From positions 25,425,001 to 25,489,000 of the forward strand of contig OX344765.1 in assembly GCA_947034895.1 (NCBI GenBank): 64,000 bases of DNA, written 5' to 3'. Of this stretch, positions 35,555 through 48,800 are shown in pieces. This DNA comes from Rhytidiadelphus loreus. Taxonomy: Eukaryota; Streptophyta; Bryopsida; Hypnales; Hylocomiaceae. A model generated the notes under the pieces. It was given only the letters and a program-made list of their open reading frames with translations. It was not told the origin of the DNA and did no database searches. Position 1 is the first letter of the stretch. Each line of letters starts with the position of its first letter. The translations under genes were made by a program, and so were the position numbers.

Positions 35555-36660
35555 CGCCATCGCCAGAGGTGGAAATTGCGCTTACTTCATGTGACTAAGA
35601 TTTGCTGTGGAGTGCCCTCTCACCATCACTTGCACTATATTTTGGATTTGATGCCTCGCTTCGTTCGCTTAATCTTTGGTTCTGACTGGTTGTTCGACGT
35701 GCGAGAATGGAGCTGGTGCATGAAGGGCTTCTTCGTTGCTGGGTGCTGGCCTGTTTCTCGAAGACCACCGCACTGGGAGCGCCGCTGTAGCTTTATTTCC
35801 TTCTTCGATTTACGACGGAGTGATCCTACTGAATATTTATGAAGGAATGAATTCGCTAATTGCACGTAGACATTCTCGGGGATAGAATGCAGCTCAGTTG
35901 CTAAGTCGAGGCTAAATAGGGCCTTCTCTGTAGAGTGTGCGTTCTCCGTAGAGATTGTCGTTCTGGATTGAGAAATGCGGTCATACAGCGGGAATTGCGA
36001 AACAGAGAGGTCTCCTTGGACCTCTGCTGGGAATATTGTCTATCTCAAGACATTTGGGCCGAGATTTAACATGCTATGTCGTTGCACTGTGATCGTAGAG
36101 GACTGCTGAATACCAGCTCTGGCAAATTTCCACCTCGCAATACAAGCTCCTGCTGTTTAACACCTACATTCCCACTCTCAGTTCGTAATCTCGCCGGCTG
36201 CACTTTAATCGCCTCTCTCTCTTTCCCAGGAAGAATTCCGGCACTGCGACTTCGTCCCTCAAACCGCCGAACACTTGCCGTGGACCGAGGTACACTCGAC
36301 TCCATGGCCACCGAAGGAATTATCAAGATCGCGGCAAACCTTCTTTGACTTTCTGTGGAGATGCATCGAGACTCGCTTCCCAGGAAGGCGTGGCTGCGTT
36401 TTCAAATTTTCTCCCGATCGTTCACAGCACACCACTCCGTGGTAAATGATCACAGCCCAAGGGAGAAGATCACAAGCTCTCCAATTCACTACCAAATCTA
36501 TTAACAAGCTCAAAAACAAAGGTTTGCTCCCAGTAGCTCAGATTCCAGCTGCGAGCGTGTTCACGCTCGATATCGAATGAAATTGCGTGATGGTTTCGCT
36601 CGGAAGAAAGGAATCGCAACCTTTTGTTGATTTGCGCCACAAAAACTCTTGAAGCAACCT
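35555..36660 (-). pseudogene. Dead partial copy of RECQ5 exon 1 and its 5' leader
   Basis: Aligns with about 48,925-50,130 of the RECQ5 gene in the same orientation. Shared pieces include LRTESGNVG (parent LRTESGNVS), SEPKIKRT (parent PEPKIKRT), the CCGCACTGGGAGCGCC block, and leader text GATCACAAGCTC and GGTTTCGCTCGGAA. The position of the start codon is mutated (ATG to ACG, at about 36,436), frames are broken by indels, and the helicase exons are absent. It sits just upstream of pTAC16. Confidence 0.85.
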
Positions 36661-37228
36661 ATTTTGATCATCTCCGGCTCGGACATGGCCTGTACAATAC
36701 AGCTTGGGAACGCGAACTTTCTATTCTCAGTTAACTTATTCTCCTGTCTTTTATTTTGTAAATTTTGTGTTAAAATAAAAAAATAAAAAAAAGTCATCCA
36801 ATGGGAGGGAGACGGCGATCCTGAAGTGGATGAAGCAGCGGCCCCGACCCAATCACATGCAGATTTCCACCCATCGCCTTCACTGCCGATCTCTGACCCT
36901 CGGCCCCCGCCATGGCCATTCCTGGCACGGTCTCACCTCGTGTCAGTAACGTGCACTTTGCTTTGTGTGTCTCGACCATCTCATCACCCCCGCGCCCCGT
37001 TTACTTTTCTCGTCTTAATTCGCATCGGAAGCGCCTTCTCTTACTGCTTCGATTTATCTAATTTTCTCGAACTGCAACTTTCGGAGGAAGAACTTGCTCT
37101 CTGTTTTGTACGAGGAACCTGATCTCTATTTTTGATTGAGCTTTGTCCTCGCTCGTTTTCTGTGAGGGGAGGCATGGTGTAGAAGCGTAAGGTTTTGGAA
37201 TTGGAGGGAGTGCGAGTTGGCAGGTGCA
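36661..37228 (+). promoter_or_regulatory. pTAC16 upstream region and 5' leader
   Basis: C-rich, with pyrimidine patches at 36,850-37,080, between the RECQ5 pseudogene and the pTAC16 start codon. Promoter assignment is by position only. Confidence 0.4.
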
Positions 37229-39714
37229 ATGGCGACGCGGCCGCATGTAGTAGTGGCGACGACGGCGTCGGCCGTGTGCTTGGGAGCGGATGCTAAAGCT
37301 GCGTCGACGTCGGGCCGTAGAGTGGCGCTCGGGAAGGGAGCGCAGCCGCTGCGGAAGAGTTTGGGAGCTGGAGGTCAGAATGGCGGTGTGGAACAGCAGC
37401 GATCGAAGTCGATTGTGAGAGCGGCCAAAGGGACGCGGTTCTTTAAGCTCGGAGGGCGGAAGGAGGAGGAGGAAGACGAGGAGGAGGAGGATGCTCCTTC
37501 GTCTGGAACGCAGTTATTTAAAGGTCTTGGTGGATGGGGGAAGAAAGCGCCGAAGGAGGAGGAGGAAGAAGAAGAGGACGAGAAGCCTGCGTTTTTCGGC
37601 GGCACGCAGCGACGGAAGTTTGGTGCAAAGCGAGACTCCGGGAATGGAGTGGCAGGCGCAGCCTTGGTGAAAAAAGAGAACACGGCCTTGGATGCATTGT
37701 CATTCGGAAGAGGACGCCGGAATGACCCGAGAACTGTGTTTGTGGCGGGTGCGACGGGTCAAATTGGAGCGCGAATATCCCAACAGCTCCTAAATGCCGG
37801 GTTCAACATACGAGGAGGAGTTCGGGATCTGTTCTTCGCGCAACAGCTCGCAGAATTTGCCACCCAGTACGGGGTTAGATCCTTGACAACCTTTTCTGCA
37901 CTGACAACCCCTGGAATTGGAAAATATTTTGCATTTTTGTAGTCAGCGATAGATTTTCTCACATTCCTCAATCTTTCGACGCAGGTCATCACGAGGGAGG
38001 AAGCCAAGCGATTGAATGCGGTGGAGTTCGATTATAAGAACGTGGATTCGGTGGCCAAGGCTATCGGGAATGCCTCCAAGGTGGTGGTGACCGTGGGACC
38101 AGTTGAAGATGGCCCCCGAGGTCAGGTGTCCGTCGATGATGCGCTGCGAGTGCTGGAAGCAGCGCAGGTGGCCAATGTGAACCATGTTGTGGCGGTTTAT
38201 GAGCCAGGAACCGGAAGTATTGCAGGTGGACCTTTAGCAGGGATCTCGTCGTTTTTTAGTCTTCTGTTTAGCGGCGGGATTGGAGGTCGGAAGAATGACA
38301 CGGATCTTCTGGATAGTCTCGCTGAAACTGATTTGAACTATACTTTTATTCGAGCGCCTGCGACGGAGGGGGTGGATGATTATTCTCCAAGCACCTCCAA
38401 TCTTGTGGTTGCTGCAGAGGGAGTATCTGACTCAAGTGGAAAGGTGAATAATCTAGTGTTCATCATCATTCAAACTACGATTCCAGTATATTTCTGAAGT
38501 CTCGTAATGGGCGCAAATATTGCAACTAAGTTCAGATATTGCTACTTTGGTATCTTTAATTTAACATCCATGGCGTCTGAGAATCTGCTCGGATTGGCTC
38601 AGGTTTCTAAAGTCCAAGTTGCCACCGTGGTCGCTGCTGCGTTGTCAAATACAACCGCATCTGAAAACAAGGTTACAATCATACACTTTTTATTTATTTT
38701 GGCATTATTCTGATGTCTCTTTCTGGTTATCAATTTATTGGAGGCATTGTAGTACATGATTTTCTGCAGGGCTATCGTGCTGATGAACGCAGAGATCACT
38801 GAGTTTGTAGTGTGTTTTTAATAAGGTAGTCAAACAAGTAGCTAGATTTTGTTGTTCAAATCGTTAATTTAGTGAGCCAATCGTTGTAGAGAGGCTTTAT
38901 GTTCTTCTTCTCAGTAAGTGTTACTGCAGGTTGTGACGCTGGCGTCAGATCTTTATGCCACTCCAAGGCCACTCGAAGAATCCTTGAGGTTCGTTCGTTC
39001 GCTTTTAAAATTTATAAATCCTCTCCCTTCTAGTTCTACTTTACAGACCATCGCTTGAAACATTTTTTTATTGTGTATGAATTGTTTCCAAACGTGGTGT
39101 AGTTCGATTGAAGTCACCGTCAGACAGCAAGCTCATGTAGTATCGATCCTTGAATCTTGCATGTTGTTCTCTTGAGTCTTCAAGATCGTATAGAAGAATG
39201 ACCAGTTACTTCTTTCGCTCTTATGCTCTTTCTGGTGCTCAGTGTGATTCCGACGGACGGGAGAAGAGCAGTTTTACGAGCCGAGCGGGCCGAAGCTGAG
39301 AAGGAAGCACAAGAGAAGGCATCCCGGGAGGCTGCAGAAGCTGAAGCAAGGGAAGCGGCGGAAGAGGCACGTAGAGCAGCGCAGCTGGCAGCCCAACTAG
39401 ACGCAGAAGCGAAAAAACTAGCAGCCGAGGAGTCGAGAGCTTCTGCTCTGGCCGCGAAGGCACAGGCGAAAGCAGAGGCGGCTGCTGCTTCGGTGGATGG
39501 TCTGGCGAGCAAAGCTAAAGAGCTCGGTATCGACTCTTTCACTAAGACTTTATCAAAGCTAAACCCTGCCAAGGGTGGTGAGAAGAAAGACAAAGCTGAA
39601 AAAGAGCTGGTGAGCGCTGCTACGGGGGAATCCGCTTCAGAGCAGAAGTCACCGCAGAGTTTTTTCGGTGGTCTTTTCAGGCAACAGGAAACAATTTTTG
39701 TAGACGATGACTGA
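37229..39714 (+). CDS. PTAC16: pTAC16, plastid NAD(P)-binding Rossmann-fold protein (5 exons, 567 aa)
   Basis: pTAC16 was found in the plastid transcriptionally active chromosome fraction and is associated with thylakoid membranes; its exact activity is unsettled. Exons: 37,229-37,873; 37,985-38,443; 38,603-38,671; 38,930-38,988; 39,243-39,714. All joins are GT-AG and in frame. The start is the ATG at 37,229 (in-frame TTG at 37,217 is not needed). Residues 1 to about 60 are rich in Ala, Ser and Arg like a transit peptide. Two Glu-rich stretches follow, then an atypical short-chain-dehydrogenase Rossmann fold with GATGQIG at 174-180 and an AKAIGNASKVVVTVG strand. The C-terminal third is a long Ala/Glu/Lys coiled-coil-like helix, and the end is FFGGLFRQQETIFVDDD, a signature of the family. 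It is somewhat longer than the Arabidopsis protein (about 510 aa) because of the N-terminal acidic insert. Confidence 0.95.
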
Positions 39715-40212
39715 TGTAGAGTGTGACATGATTGCATCCCTTTCTTCGAGGCAATTGATTAGCTGACATATAGACCCGAGGGAATCTGAAGTTGTTTCGA
39801 ACTAAGAAGATTGTGTCGATTAAGAAGCAGGGGTTGCTGGAACTGCCTTTGTAAAAAGCTGCGATATCGGGTGCTCAGTTTCTGCGTCCAGTTGTGTTTC
39901 GTATCCACCGAGAGGAAGGTAGGCCCTTTAGATGTAGCCACAGTTGCTTTCGCTCATGCAGGTTTGAAGAGGGGTTCTTAAGGTGCATAGTATGTAACTC
40001 TGCCGAGCTCATCTTTCTCGGAACTTAATTCAGGCACCTTGGAACAGGACTGGGATAGTGTCTCCGAAATTTTACGTACCGGAGGAATAGATTCCAGAAC
40101 CCCTGCGATGGGGCTTGCATACGTAGGTGTTCTTAATCTTAACAGAGTACGAAGGGCTAACTGCAATAAATTTTGAAGGTTTCTTGCATATATTCCATCA
40201 ACTATTTTATGA
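39715..40212 (+). other. pTAC16 3' flank
   Basis: Probable 3'UTR in the first 250-300 bases; no other gene seen. Confidence 0.45.
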
Positions 40213-40771
40213 TTAACGTCCAGATCCTTCTCCAGAATTGAAGATTTGGGAAAAATCATCATAAAGTACTATTTGGAAGAATATTTCGGAATTCATATAC
40301 AAAAAAAAGTTTTAGATTTTGAGTTTTAGATTTCATACATACATTTAGATTCACCAATGCTATCACCAATATTTTTTTATAAATTTTGAAAGGGGAATTT
40401 CAGAATTCCTTCTAAATTCAATTAGGAGCAAAATATTATCATTTTTTGAGTAAAATTTTTTGGAATGCATTTGAAATGAGGTTCTCTTGACATGGTGATT
40501 TTTTGAAATTTTTGTGTTCTTAAAATGTATAACCTCATTTTTGCAAATCTAGTTTTGAACTAGAGTCAATGCAATTTTGACTTGGTCAACCACTTGACAT
40601 TCTTCCACATTTGTAATTTTAGAAAAATATGTACTCTAACAACACCAAATTCAACCATTAGATAGGACAAGAACTTGATAAAGTATCTCCACAAATTTGG
40701 ATGACTTTCATCCAAGTAGAATGAGAAAGATCAATCTGCAGAAATTGGACATCGGAGTGCTTAGGGGTTAA
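40213..40771. mobile_element. TTAA-ended element, copy E (about 560 bp)
   Basis: The right end GTGCTTAGGGGTTAA matches the family. The left end (TTAACGTCCAGATCC) is diverged. The interior aligns with copy D (25,305-25,877). Confidence 0.6.
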
Positions 40772-42380
40772 ATATCACTAGATTTCTACGAAGGTTATGA
40801 TCTACCTAAAAGTCAATACGGAATATAAAGAAGTAAATGCAATTATTTATCTTGTTTCAATCAAATTCGTTAGAACCATCCCAACACAAAAGAAAAAGTT
40901 ACAAAAAAGAAATGAAGAAACACATGCTATGTGTCTATGGACGATGGTCTGAACATACGAACCAATGCAATGTATTATCTTAACATCCAAGAGCTTTCAT
41001 GCCCATTGCCTTCGTGCACCTTGCTCATTACATTGAGCCTCCACCTATCTAGTTACCTATTGTTGAAGCATTGTTGGCTTTAGAATATTCCAAACCATCT
41101 TCTACAAAGTCAAGGGAGTGATAGTGCATGCTATTGAATGTTATGATATTGACTTGGGGTTGTTGAAAATTATATTATGTTACAATATCAACTTGGAATT
41201 GTTCTAAATATGGCTTATTGTAGCTTTGTTCGTCAACTAATTGGGCCCCAAAGTTTACATAATATATGATGTTTGTTTAAATCCTACCAACAAGATAGAG
41301 TCTACCTTCTAATGTGACAAAGTCTATCTTCTAATAGAGGCATGTAGCTTGGTGTCCCTTGCTAAGCCCTATATAGGACTTTCTTTGGAAACCAAGGTAA
41401 ACAAACTCTCAATTTATGCCAATCTCTAAAAAAAATTGGAGTTAAGGTAGAAACATCAATCAGCTAATTCCGACATCTATTGGACCTTTCCATTTGTCTG
41501 AATGAATCACCCACCCATTTCTATATTGTTTAACTCATTTTCTTTAGGCAAGCAATTGGGTACTATTGTCAAAGAATGATATCAAGTTCACATCTATTTA
41601 TGAACAATTTAAGGCTCATAAAAATGTGGTTCATTAATTGTTGGCTTAGGTAGGCTTAGTTGTAAACAAATGCTTGTTATAACAAGTTGTAGCTTCAAGA
41701 AATAAAAGAGGTGCTTTTGGAATGTTAAACTTGTGCTTTTATACCACTCATCATACAAGATTAGGGTGGGAAGTCACTACTCTTGAACCCTTTTAAGATG
41801 GTCATAACCCCCACCTATTGACAATTCTATATTTTTACAACAAACATGTTAAAGAATTTACATCAATTTTAGTTCTTATCAAATTAATATGATTCCACTT
41901 GTATGTGAATTCACACAACTAATCCTTTCTCTGAAAAATACAAGCAACAATAAACATATTGCACAAGATACCCATATTACAAATCTGGGTGGTCATAGGC
42001 TATTCTACCTTATTTCTCTCTTAACCTCTCCACCATTCAAGGTACACAGTATGGAGACATTGGCGTGTGGAGACTAAGAATTGTCAGTTTGAAATGGAAT
42101 AGAAAGTTCTGACTGAAAGTACTCAACTTCCCTTTGATTAACAAGAAAAGTAAAAGAAGCCACTTGATATATAGATGCTCTTGGTTCTCCAATTGTCAAT
42201 TAGGCAATGTAGTTCAAACAGTGTTGTAACAATACTGACATTGTCTCCTCATTTTGCAAAAATACATTTCACTCTCCTCGACTGCCAATATGGCCCTGGC
42301 ATGTGGGGGAAATACTCAGCTAAGATCAAATCCTTTACAGAAACCTGGCCTTTCGAAGAACTAGGCAACAGGACTGCAAC
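40772..42380. other. Intergenic DNA between two convergent genes, no gene seen
   Basis: AT-rich with only short frames. The last part probably includes the distal 3'UTR of RECQ5. Confidence 0.5.
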
Positions 42381-42820
42381 TGATGGCCGATATCACCATA
42401 AATAATCTGTCACTTGGTCATGCATCCCTCCATGTCTGAACAGAGTCGAAGGCAAGCGGCAGTCACCACAGAAGAGCCTACTTTTAAGCATTCTACTGAG
42501 CTGTGCCTGCTTCTCTGACAAGAGTCTCGTTCTCTTCGTCGCTATTCCCGGTATGAACAAGTAACGCCTCTGCAATAACAGTGCAAAGAATTGCTATTAT
42601 GTATCACGATGACTTGCTGATTCAAACAAAAAAGCATCAGTGCATCCTCGACCTCGAATACCAAATTAATGATTCACTAAAGCTACAACAGTAGCAAGAA
42701 TTACCCGTTTCTCCATATGTGCATGAGAATGACGAGGTCGACTTCAAAACACCATCAGTGTGATATGTTAGGAATGCAAAATAATGAGTGAATCTGGTAC
42801 TCCAGATCTCATTGACATTT

Positions 42821-45800
42821 TCACGCATCGTCAGCTCTCTTCCTGGCACGCTGTTCAAGTATCTGGCTTGTTGCCGCTTCTCGTACAGCATGAAAATCGG
42901 TCTTTGAGTACCGCCCCCTGTTCAAAGCCCAAAGAGAGGTTTAACAATTGTTTTCCTAAACAATTGTGGACTTGCAATCAATTGGAAGCAATCGCACAAT
43001 ATTATTACTAGTTCTTCGATAGTCACATCCACGTTCTATGCATGAGAAATCTCCCACACAATGAGGTAGATATCTTAGCTAACAACTCGTCACAAAAGAG
43101 AACCTGCAAATGGATATCAACACCAACATTATCCACACCTATTCACCCTTTCAACATCAGATTTTAAAAGGAGATGAGGTACGTACCAAAAGTGATTCTT
43201 GCACCACGATGCATAAGGATATGCAGGGCTCCACAGACCATGAAATATTCGGGCAACCGCTCTGCCGGTAAAACCCGCATTCTCGTGGGACTTTAAAAAG
43301 ACCTGCTCAGTAGTGGAGCATATCAACATCAGTTCTTCATATACTTTTTTACAACTCCATGAACATTACGCACACAGCAAAAAGAATCTCTGAAACTACA
43401 GCCACAAATTTCCAAAAATCATAACAGGTTTGGTGAAAGATTCAGTAGTAATCATACCTTGATATCTGCCCTCAAGAAAGAGCTGCAAGACCATAATACC
43501 CATACGATTAGTGCTTTGGAAGAGTTGTACAGAGTTTCATAATCCTATGAATGTGCTGTAGGGCAGAGAAGATAATTGTGAAATAAGAAACCAAGGGACA
43601 GAGGGACCTGAAATAGGGACTCTACCTTGTGGACTCCACAATGCTAGGTGCAGCTTGGGTAGTGAGGTTATCTTCACATCTGTTGAAGTATGTACCGATA
43701 CTACTTTGCAGAGATAGTTGTTGGCCAGTACACTCAGAATTGCTGCTCGTCTCTTCGCCACGATGAGACGCAGCAGCTGCTGCTGCAGTATACATTGCAT
43801 CAAGCTTGGCCACCTGACAGAAGGTGCACCCACTGGGGATGAGAAAGCTTAATATTGCTGCAGCGACTTTAAAGTGATTCTAATTTCTGCTCAATAGAGC
43901 AGAATAACAATGCACATGTTTCAATAAACTGAAAGTATATGCACATGACAAAAAAAACCCATATACAATCACCCTTGTAAGGGTATGTGGATGGTCACAC
44001 AAATTTCTGGTGTGGAAACTATCACACCCACCTTGCATTTTTCCACTTCTGACAATCGTGCAGCAATTGAAGAAGTCAATGCACATATGTCATCTGGAAC
44101 TTCCATAACTGAGAAACAGAATGCAAGATCCTGAAGCTCGTATGAAATCTCTCCTGCGCTCTGTTCATTCATAAATATTGCAGACACAGACCTTAAGTCA
44201 TTAGGCTGTATCACTTAGAAATATGACTCCAGTAAAGCATGTTACCATAGGCATGTACATGTTGGCACATTAGCTAATAAAATGCTGAAGGAAAGCAATT
44301 TAGAATGGTGAAACTACCATGAGTTAGACTCACTATACCTGTAATCTTTGAAGCTCTTGTTGAACCTGTAACAATGAAAGACCAGCCTCATTTGCAATAA
44401 CAGGAACCTGAAAGGAGTAATGTCCATGCTTGGGCTGACATCTGCTTGAGAAAGCAGAAAAGTATGTAGCTATCAGTACAGTTGTGACAAACTAAACTGG
44501 TTCAACTTTCGAAATCAACAACGGCCCGAAATCTCAGATGCAGAAGACACTGACCGATGAAGTACAAAGAACTCTAGGTCCATATTGTACGGCACACAAG
44601 AAAGACAGAAATAACATGATCTCGACCGAGAACAATCAAGTGCGCACCAAATAACTTCAGAACTCAATAAAATGGGTAAAATCGATGTAAGGAGAAAGGA
44701 GTCACCTTTGGACGATTGTCGCCACCAGAGCACTATGTTTTGCAAGAAGAGCAGCAGAGGTCTGAGACACGAGACCCTCCAGCTCAGTATACGTCTACCT
44801 TAAGAATACAGATTGAATTATTGCATAAATCTGAAAGAGTTAAAGACCAAACAAACAGAGACACTTACTTTGTAGAACGTTAAGTTGCATGTTGCTTTTA
44901 GCTTGGAATGCACGTGCAGGTACTGCACGTTTCCGACTTCCATGAACGACAGAATTGTAGCCATGACCTGCAAATTCAAGATTTTAGATGCGATCGAGCG
45001 AAGATCACTGCTTCACTCTAAAGTTGGGACAGCGTGTTTGAAGCTATATCTTTACCTCTTCTTTCAGATCCAATTCATTAGCTGTTTGTTCAACGTTGAT
45101 TGAGGTCATAGACTTTGATGTATCTGGTGGACTCTGAAACACTCGACAAAGAAACTTGTTCACAGCAAAGGTGTCCGCACCGTCACTGCAGAATAGCCGA
45201 AATGTCAGCTGAAGTAAAGGTTCGGAAATGACGAGTAACGGCAAGACTACCATAGCCTTTGAGATTGATCATGCCTCATATAACCAATCTGGCATACGGA
45301 CACCAGTCATATTTAGATTATGGAATTATCTCTGAAATTTTTAAGACAAGAAATATCCTAAATGATATACAAAAAGAATATGACAGCTAGGTGCCATACC
45401 TGTGAGCAAGACTGCGGAGTTTCAAATAGTCTGTATCGTCCAGAAAAAGGTGGCAGAAGGCAGGTTTGCCATCACGACCTGCACGTCCAGTTTCCTGCAT
45501 AGTATCCAACGTCATAAACTTAAATCTCCCATAAAGAAAAGAGCGTTATTTGCAAGATAATTGCATGTGCGGGGATGAAGTAGGCTACCTGTACATAATG
45601 CTCCAGACTTCTAGGCATGTTGTAGTGAATCACCTGCGGAATGGGAAGTTCAGGACTAGTTCTCAGTCGGTTTCGAAGTTATAGGTGAAATGCAACATAT
45701 AATTAACCCCTTCAACAATGCATATGCCCAATAATCACCTGCTACTCTTCAACGTCCAACTAATAAATTACAACCTAACTATACCACAACAAGGATCAAA

Positions 45801-48800
45801 CTTTTGCAACAATAGAATTTCAAGAAGACCACAGTCGCATGAGAAAGGCTTCAACGGAAGTTCAGAATGTTAAATTACCGAACCAATGTTACTCTTATCC
45901 AAACCCATTCCAAAGGCAACTGTGGCAACAACCTGCACATCAGAACGACAGACCTCAGAAAACGGAAGTTCGATGGAAATTCTTAATAGAAGTACATAAA
46001 AGTCTTCTTATCCCTGTTCGATAATGTCGAGAATAAAGTCCCAAGAACGAGAATATCCAGATTCCAAGGTATGAAAATAAACCTTTCAAGGTTCAGGAAG
46101 AACTAACTTACTACACGCAGTTTGTTACTGCAGAAGAGTTGGTAAACACGAGTTCGTTCAGAGGACGGTCTACCACTATGATAGCTCTGCAGTAACAAAT
46201 AGGAATGTGATTGAAAATTCGAGAAAACGATCAGAATGCCTTCATCAGTAGCATTCTAAAATGGCTAACCATGGGAACGCTACATTTCACTTTTGACACA
46301 AAGACAACATGCTTGGGAAGGAAGGCAAACCTTAGCAGCAATCTTATTCTCCTCCAGATATCTGCTTATATCATCCGCTTCAGCCTGCATTAACAGGCAT
46401 CTCATTAAGTGACAAAAGGAACGACCCCGTCTAAGAATCGAAAATTCAATTTCAGAAATCTTCTGGACATGGACATGTGAACCTCTCTCAATACCTGATA
46501 TGTGCAGTAGATGATGATGCTTTTGACTTCTGAATAAGGACTAGACCGAAGCAGAGCGAGTAGATCCTTCCGCCTGTGAAGAGGAACAGATCATGAGATA
46601 CGGCAATTTAGTTTCTGAAATCTTTCGGGATTCGCACTATTATATAGTTTGCAACAGAAAATGATTTTGATATAACTTGCCTATGTGAAGGTCGTGAGAC
46701 GGATAGATGAAGATTTTGGCGAACACCAGATGCTTGCACAATTCCTGATGAAGGAATAGAGAGGGCTTTAATGATGGAACACTCTGTCTCTTTGGTAGCA
46801 GTTGCCGTCAAAGCTAGAACGCACGGGACACGCAAACGCTGCTTCAATATGTTGCCAAGTCTGTAATATGAGGGTCGAAAGTTGTGTGACCTGGAGAGAT
46901 GAAACAAGGATCAGCTCACATTGAAAGCAGACATTGTCAAGGACAAAAGCAGGAGAGTCAGTCTATGACTAGTGATATCACAACTTCAGAGGAACGTGAG
47001 ACTCATAATCACTAACTGTGCACACAAATGAATTCAGAAGACAAATATTTTACCATTCTGAAAGACAGTGAGCCTCATCCACCACTGCCAGAGAGATTTC
47101 GGGGAGAGAGTCCAGAGCGGACAGAAAACTCTCACTGAACAAACGCTCTGGCGATATGAATAGCACCTTCAATGCAAGAAAACAAGGGAATATTGTAAAT
47201 ACATGCTAATCAGTATTCAATGGTTTTTGTGAACTTCATGCTTAGCACAAATTCGCAGATAAAGGTTGTGACAGTCCTTCCCATTAGGCAGAGCCCAAAA
47301 ATCTCCTATACACTGTCATTGTGTGACATAAATGAGAAAGTAATACAAACTTCAGTAAATGCAAGCAAGAGATTCAAATTCACACCAGCATTCCAAGAAT
47401 CATGACAATGTAAATGGTGCAGCTTGTCGGAAAATAACCATAAAACGAACCTTAATTTGACCAGAAAGAAGTCGACTCATTACTTCAGTGCTCTCACTAG
47501 TGGTCTGCAATCAGATGGAACATCTGATCAGTATCTCCGCAATTGCTTGGTATACCGAGAAACAATGTTGAAAGCAAAACAATATTCAAATTAATAATTT
47601 TTTATCCTTCAGCGGTTTTAGCCATGCGGTGAAAAACTCCATACCTGAGAACTATTGATAAGACCTCCAGGCAACAATGGAGGAAGGTGTTGCAGCTGGT
47701 CCGCCATCAAAGCCACCAATGGACTAATCACCAAAGTGAGTCCCGGTAGAATGTACGCTGGGAGCTGCATATCAAAAGACGTGTTTACAGTGAAGTAAAG
47801 GATACTAAAACCTCGAGAGACTTCATCTCATCTTATATACCGACCCACGTTACTCATCTATTGGTCGGACTTCAATTAGCAAGTCTTGACTTGGCTAATA
47901 TCTATGGCCACTGATCTTTCAACAGAAATGGGGTTCTCAACTGGCACTTCTAGTAGTCTAGAACCTCTAATTTGAAATTGCATAAGAAATTTATTCACAG
48001 CGGCAAATGTTTGATCTAAACAGATTTCAGTCTTGTACGCATGTTTGATCTCTACACAGCTCTATACCGATCTCCCAATAACCACTCTCCTAAGCAGAAT
48101 AAAATGCTTACCATACATTGTATCCTCTCCCTTAAGCGAAAGAGATGATATGATAAAGCTCCGAGGGTTTAGGGTTAAGGGTCCGACAAGGCGAGAAGAG
48201 CACGAACCTGATAGGTGAGAGACTTCCCTGCCCCAGTGGGAAGCACCAGCAAAGTGGACTCCATCGCCAGCACACGCTGAATAGCAACCAACTGCCCATT
48301 GCGAAAAGCCTTATACCCAAACACAGGCTCCAACACTGACAACAAAGTCGCTTCGCAAGGGTTACCAAGAGCCGTTTCCTTCAAATTCTTTAGTTCCTCC
48401 GGAGAGGTAGACTGCACAGGGGAAGTGTCCTCCACAGGGGAAGTGTCCTTCGTGTTCTCCCCAGTCATGACACTCTTGTCATACCAACCTTCGTCAACCC
48501 ACAACGAAGTGGACTTCGGACCTCCGGCATCCATGCCCGCTTGATTCCACTTCCCTGATTTCCGCTTGCTGGGCCCAATGCTTGTGTCCACATTGCCGTC
48601 ACCTTCCGCCATAGCCATATCAACCTCGCCATCCTCCTGCGTTGTTTTCTTGTACCTTTTGAATGATTTCCGACGACCATACACACTCGGCCGCTTCGTT
48701 CGGGACCCATTGATGAATTTGCGACGGCCGCCTTTGCCATTGATGTTCAATTTCACGAAGTTGTCCCTCTCGCCAGCTCGAAGCGGCGTCAGTCGCTTTG

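Noticed and set aside
39180..39737. A 185-codon minus-strand gene rich in Ser and Ala
   Set aside because: Antisense shadow of the Ala/Glu-rich coiled-coil exon of pTAC16.
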